From an uncultured Flavobacteriales bacterium (GTDB taxonomy: Bacteria > Bacteroidota > Bacteroidia > Flavobacteriales_E > Vicingaceae), in assembly GCA_913056345.1 (NCBI GenBank), contig CAJXMH010000009.1, positions 1 through 64,000 on the forward strand: a DNA stretch of 64,000 bases. Direction: 5' to 3'. A program made the position numbers and the translations under genes. Numbering within the stretch: the stretch's first letter is position 1; each line of letters opens with the position of its first letter. A model generated the notes under the pieces. It was not told the origin of the DNA and made no database searches. It was given only the letters and a program-made list of their open reading frames with translations. Positions 60,535 to 64,000 of the stretch are shown in pieces.

Positions 60535-62022
60535 TTAATTTTTACTGAGCTGAGCAGCTATCTTTCTATCATTCGCCAATCGGGGCAATTTATTTTGTCC
60601 GCCTAACTTTCCTTGGCTTTTCATGTAAAGTTGAAAACTTCCTTTAGGTAAGCGTTTGATTTTAAGTGGCTGTAGTACCTTACCATTGATAAGGTCTTTA
60701 TAATATGGGTTTTGCTTCTGCATTTCTTGGTCAAGCGCCTTCGCAAAATGGCCTAGATCTTCAATCTCATCCATTTCAATAAACCATTCATGGTAGGGTA
60801 GGCCTTCCTTAGGTTCCACTTCAGGAGCGAGGTGAAATTCATAAACAGAGACTTTGCTTTGTTCAGAGGCGTTTTTTATAGCTCGCTCAACTTCTTCAGC
60901 AATTACGTGCTCACCAAAAGCAGAGGTGTAATGCTTAATTCTTCCGCTTACCACTATGCGATATGGCTGTAAAGAAGTGAAACGCACAAGGTCTCCAATA
61001 CTGTATGCCCAAAGTCCCGCATTGGTGCTGAGCACAATTGCATAATTCTTGTCTAATTCTACTTCAGATAGCTTTAGGCGGCTTGGATTTTCATCGTGCA
61101 CTTCATCGGCAGGGATGAATTCGTAAAACATCCCCGAATTCAATAAAAGCAGCATCCCGTCGGCGCTTTGGCTATCTTGGTACGCTATAAAACCTTCAGA
61201 AGCAGGATATAACTCAATAGCATCAACTTTTTTACCAATTAACTTTTCCATAACTCCTCGGTAGGGAGCATAATTCACCCCTCCGTAGATAAAAAGCGAA
61301 AAGTTTGGGAAAATGTCTGCAACGGTACCTTTTCCGCTCTCCTCTATCAGTTTTTCAAAATACATCTGCACCCATGGAGGGATTCCACTGATCAGCCGCA
61401 TATCCTCTTTTACTGTCTCTTTGCAAATGGCTGTTACTTTTTCTTCCCAGTCTTCAATGCAATTGGTTGAAAATGATGGCATGCGATTTTTTTGCAAATA
61501 TCCCGGCACATGGTGAGCTACTATTCCTGATAATCTTCCTGTGGGAATGGCACCTGAATGATCAAGCTCGGGGCTTCCTTGCAGAAAGATCATTTTACCA
61601 TCTACAAACTTCGCCTTGCCAGTTTCTGCAATGTAGTGCAGAATTGCATTTCTGGCCGCATTGATGTGATGGGGAATAGACTCTTTAGTAAGGGGAATGT
61701 ATTTTGCTCCTGAGGTAGTACCTGAGGTTTTGCTGAGGTAAATTGGCTTACCCGGCCATAAAACTGAACTCTCTCCTTTAACTATGCGGTCAAAGTAGGG
61801 TTTCAGCTTTTCGTAATCCCTAAATGGCACCTGCTTTTTATAGTCTTCATAGCTTTTTATTTCATGGAAATTGTGGTCTTTGCCAAAGGCGGTTCCTCTT
61901 CCTTGACTCACTAGCTCCTTAAACACCTTTTCTTGGGTTTCATGAGGGCTATTGGCCCACTTTTGTGTTTGCCTTTTTACCCAAAAAGCTACTAGCTTAC
62001 TTAAGCGCGACTTTAAGCTCAT
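60535..62022 (-). CDS. Bacterial GH3-family adenylating enzyme
   Basis: A 495-residue homolog of plant GH3 acyl-acid amido synthetases, an ANL-type adenylating fold. Motifs: YLSKTSGTTSGAKYIPLTKES (ATP-binding loop), IELYPASEGFIAYQD and YSIGDLVRFTS, with a C-terminal domain (GRIKHYTSAFGEHVIAEEVERAI). The plant enzymes join amino acids to jasmonate or auxin, while the bacterial role is mostly undefined. It starts right at the stop of the M23 gene, so translation may be coupled. Neighbours suggest an envelope or gliding link, which is a positional inference. Confidence 0.9.
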   Translation of the reverse strand: MSLKSRLSKLVAFWVKRQTQKWANSPHETQEKVFKELVSQGRGTAFGKDHNFHEIKSYEDYKKQVPFRDYEKLKPYFDRIVKGESSVLWPGKPIYLSKTSGTTSGAKYIPLTKESIPHHINAARNAILHYIAETGKAKFVDGKMIFLQGSPELDHSGAIPTGRLSGIVAHHVPGYLQKNRMPSFSTNCIEDWEEKVTAICKETVKEDMRLISGIPPWVQMYFEKLIEESGKGTVADIFPNFSLFIYGGVNYAPYRGVMEKLIGKKVDAIELYPASEGFIAYQDSQSADGMLLLLNSGMFYEFIPADEVHDENPSRLKLSEVELDKNYAIVLSTNAGLWAYSIGDLVRFTSLQPYRIVVSGRIKHYTSAFGEHVIAEEVERAIKNASEQSKVSVYEFHLAPEVEPKEGLPYHEWFIEMDEIEDLGHFAKALDQEMQKQNPYYKDLINGKVLQPLKIKRLPKGSFQLYMKSQGKLGGQNKLPRLANDRKIAAQLSKN

Positions 62023-62898
62023 CTAATTGAAATTGATAAATTTCATTGGATCAACTGGGGAGCCATTTTTCCATAGTTCAAAGTGAAGATGTGGACCGGA
62101 GCTTAACTCACCCGTATTGCCAATAATGGCGATGGGGTCTCCTGCTTTCACTTGGTCACCTGTTTTCTTCAATAAAACAGAATTATGCTTGTATACAGAA
62201 ATTAGGTCGTTTTGGTGTTGCAATTGAATTACGTAGCCTGTTTCAACCGTCCAATCGGCAAAAATAACCGTACCTTCTAAAGTTGCGTTGATTGCTTCAT
62301 TCTTTGGAGCAACTATGTCAATCCCAAAGTGCTCTTCGCTTGGGCTAAATAGACTGGTAACGCTTCCTTTTAATGGTGCAAAAAAATACATCTTAGCTGC
62401 AGTATTTTCACTACTACTGCTATTGTTTTTCAAGGAATATGAATCTTCTCGTTCTACATAATCTCTAAGAATAGAGTCTTCTTTTGATTTCACAGCAGGG
62501 TTTGCCGCTTCTTTTGGTTTTACGCTGCTCTCGTTGGTGTCAGCTTTCATTACTTGTGGGTCTTCTCCTTTAAGTATAGCAGAAATATTGCTCAAATAGA
62601 TTTCATTTTGAGCTAACTCATGCTCCAAAGAGTCGCTTTTAAGCACCATTTTAGTAAGGTCTTCGCGCAGGCTAACATCTGTGTAGCCGGGAATGTATTC
62701 TCTTAAAGGAGTAAAAACAATGATGACTACAACCGTGCCCATAAGTACAACTGACAGGCTAAGGATTAAGGTAAAAATGTTGAGAGGAGACAATCGATAA
62801 GAAAAGCGTTCTTCAAAAGTTGCATCGTTCAAAATCACCAAACGATATTTGTTTTTGAGCTTCTTAAATAATTTTTTCTTTTTTTCTTCTTTCGACAT
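62023..62898 (-). CDS. M23-family peptidase, membrane anchored
   Basis: A 291-residue protein with a cytoplasmic N-terminus, one membrane span (about 39-62, LSLSVVLMGTVVVIIVF), a coiled-coil-like region (about 80-125) and a LytM/M23 domain. The motifs are HFGIDIVAP (HxxxD) and GPHLHFELWKNGSPVDPM (HxH), which supply the zinc ligands. It should cut or bind peptidoglycan crosslinks in the periplasm. It is co-transcribed with the GH3 gene and divergent from the porW/sprE-like gene. Confidence 0.92.
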   Translation of the reverse strand: MSKEEKKKKLFKKLKNKYRLVILNDATFEERFSYRLSPLNIFTLILSLSVVLMGTVVVIIVFTPLREYIPGYTDVSLREDLTKMVLKSDSLEHELAQNEIYLSNISAILKGEDPQVMKADTNESSVKPKEAANPAVKSKEDSILRDYVEREDSYSLKNNSSSSENTAAKMYFFAPLKGSVTSLFSPSEEHFGIDIVAPKNEAINATLEGTVIFADWTVETGYVIQLQHQNDLISVYKHNSVLLKKTGDQVKAGDPIAIIGNTGELSSGPHLHFELWKNGSPVDPMKFINFN

Positions 62899-62968
62899 AA
62901 TAAGGTAGCACGAAATTAAAGCACACGCAGCTAATGTATGATAAGCTTAACAATCTTTACAGATTAAC

Positions 62969-62992
62969 TAACTTTGAAAAAGCAAAGTTTAG
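62969..62992. promoter_or_regulatory. Possible back-to-back -7 elements between M23 and porW/sprE genes
   Basis: AACTTTG (62970-62976) and CAAAGTT (62983-62989) form a perfect inverted repeat. Read on the plus strand it contains TAACTTTG (62969-62976), and on the minus strand TAAACTTTG. Both look like TAnnTTTG -7 elements facing the two divergent genes. -33 partners are weak, so the call is tentative. Confidence 0.35.
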
Positions 62993-63041
62993 CATAATAA
63001 ATTGATACAAATAGCTTTATTACATTCCTACTAGGTACAAT

Positions 63042-64000
63042 TTGAAGAATCTATTTTCCCTTTATGCCCTTCTGATCTTGCTAATTGTTTCTTGCTCGAG
63101 AGAAAAAGATACCATGGTTTCCCGTGCCTATCACAATACAACAGCACGCTACAATGGGTATTTCAATGCCAGAGAGATCATGCGTGAGCAGGAAGCTCGA
63201 TTGGAAGAGCAGCAAGTTGATGACTACTCACAGTTGTTGCCAATCTTTATTGTTCCCAACGAAAAGAAAGCACAAAGCATGTTTCCCGACATGGATCTTG
63301 TGATAGAGAAGTGTTCAGAGGTAATTGATCGCCATAGCATGTATATTAAGCGAGAGGAACATGTAAAATGGATTGACGATAGCTATATTTTAATTGGGAA
63401 AGCAAGATTTTACAAACAAGAGTATGGTTTAGCGGAAGAAACCTTTTTATACGTTTACCAAGCCTTTAAAAGAGATGAAAGGCGCTATTCCGGCTTAAAT
63501 TGGCTTATTAGAACCTACATAGAAACAGAAGAATGGGATAAAGCCGAGGAGTTTATCGATCTAGCTGAGGATGAAAGAAGAAAATATCCTGACGACTTAC
63601 TTGGGATGTATCATGCCGCAGTGGCCGACTTTTGGATCAGGAGGGACCAAGACTTCCCAAAGGCCATTCAAAACTTGCAGGAAGCCATTAAGTACGAAGA
63701 AGACAAAGACCAAAAAAGGCGCTTAACCTTTGTTTTAGCGCAGATTTATCAAGAGCAAAGAGACTATGCAGCAGCTACCCGACTTTATACTCAAGTATTG
63801 AAACTAAATCCATCTTATGTGATGCGATTTAATGCTAGAATCAACCGCGCAATAGCTTATGACGTTTCAACTTCAGGTAGTGACGATATAAAAAAAGAGT
63901 TGCGTAAGATGCTGAAAGATGCAAAAAATGAAGAGTTCAGAGATCAAATCTATTATGCTTTAGCAGAAATAGCCTTAAAAGAGGATGATGAACCCCAAGC
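63042..64000 (+). CDS. PorW/SprE-like lipoprotein of type IX secretion/gliding (N-terminal part)
   Basis: The first 319 codons of a TPR lipoprotein; the gene runs off the right edge. The start is TTG at 63042, encoding LYALLILLIVSCS, a lipoprotein signal with lipobox ending at Cys18. The next part, CSREKDTMVSRAYHNTTARYNGYFNA, matches the start of SprE/PorW proteins, followed by MDLVIEKCSEVIDRHSMYIKREEHVKWIDDSYILIGKARFYKQEY and a TPR solenoid. These proteins are needed for type IX protein secretion and gliding. It is divergent from the M23-GH3 unit. Confidence 0.85.
   Translation, partial: MKNLFSLYALLILLIVSCSREKDTMVSRAYHNTTARYNGYFNAREIMREQEARLEEQQVDDYSQLLPIFIVPNEKKAQSMFPDMDLVIEKCSEVIDRHSMYIKREEHVKWIDDSYILIGKARFYKQEYGLAEETFLYVYQAFKRDERRYSGLNWLIRTYIETEEWDKAEEFIDLAEDERRKYPDDLLGMYHAAVADFWIRRDQDFPKAIQNLQEAIKYEEDKDQKRRLTFVLAQIYQEQRDYAAATRLYTQVLKLNPSYVMRFNARINRAIAYDVSTSGSDDIKKELRKMLKDAKNEEFRDQIYYALAEIALKEDDEPQ

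Noticed and set aside
1-64000. CRISPR array, prophage, insertion sequence or rRNA/tRNA genes
   Set aside because: No direct repeats with regular spacers, no integrase or transposase, and no recognisable structural RNA were found on reading both strands.

Overview
The window looks like a chromosomal segment of a marine-type Bacteroidota bacterium, probably Flavobacteriales. The evidence is a fused ccoN-ccoO gene, PorT-type outer membrane barrels, a PorW/SprE lipoprotein of the type IX secretion/gliding machinery, TAnnTTTG-like -7 elements, a lack of strong Shine-Dalgarno sequences, several GTG/TTG starts, and low-to-moderate GC. I see no rRNA, tRNA, CRISPR array, insertion sequence or prophage. 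Genes are dense and no gene-free gap exceeds about 215 bases.

Region 1 (1-7,880) is a microaerobic respiration locus: ccoS-ccoNO-ccoQ-ccoP-ccoG (cbb3 oxidase; ccoG runs off the left edge), a cysteine-dioxygenase-like cupin, the copper ATPase ccoI, and a divergent FNR/CRP-type regulator. Three FNR-like palindromes sit at one fixed distance from a -7-like element, which suggests one small regulon. Region 2 (7,882-20,309) is mixed: a two-step carotenoid module (CrtI/CrtD-like desaturase plus CruF-like hydratase), a TetR regulator, an atypical SDR beside 3-hydroxyanthranilate dioxygenase and ACMSD (kynurenine branch), HemW, a histidine kinase with a duplicated sensor segment, an AsmA-like protein and an RluB-type pseudouridine synthase.

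Region 3 (20,491-36,850) is rich in signalling. It has an ECF sigma factor, its probable anti-sigma protein and an outer membrane barrel, with two near-identical ECF-type promoters before the first and third genes. YebC and an acyl-CoA carboxylase beta subunit follow. Two tandem TPR histidine kinases, a NarL-type response regulator and a free-standing LuxR helix-turn-helix come next, then four exported proteins (two beta-propellers, a lipoprotein and an OmpA/PD40 protein). Twin CTAGGGT-containing elements flank the free-standing HTH gene.

Region 4 (37,010-46,715) carries a thioredoxin-like protein, a polytopic GT39-like protein, a PhoD-type phosphatase, a cation/proton antiporter, RseP, Dxr, a small membrane protein and a von Willebrand A protein. 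Region 5 (46,887-60,322) is a surface-glycan locus. A rightward arm (flippase, polymerase-like protein, AsnB, two glycosyltransferases, WecB, O-antigen ligase-like protein) converges on a leftward arm (PglF/CapD-like dehydratase, DegT aminotransferase, PglC-like initiating transferase). Region 6 (60,535-64,000) has a bacterial GH3 protein, an M23 peptidase and a divergent porW/sprE-like gene cut by the right edge.

Most genes belong to known families. The best candidates for something under-described are the uniform FNR promoter geometry and its unexpected dioxygenase target, the ECF circuit, the tandem kinases with a gene-conversion-like tract, and the solo-HTH/twin-element locus upstream of an exported-protein cassette. 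All functional statements come from reading the sequence and from family knowledge; no database search was run.
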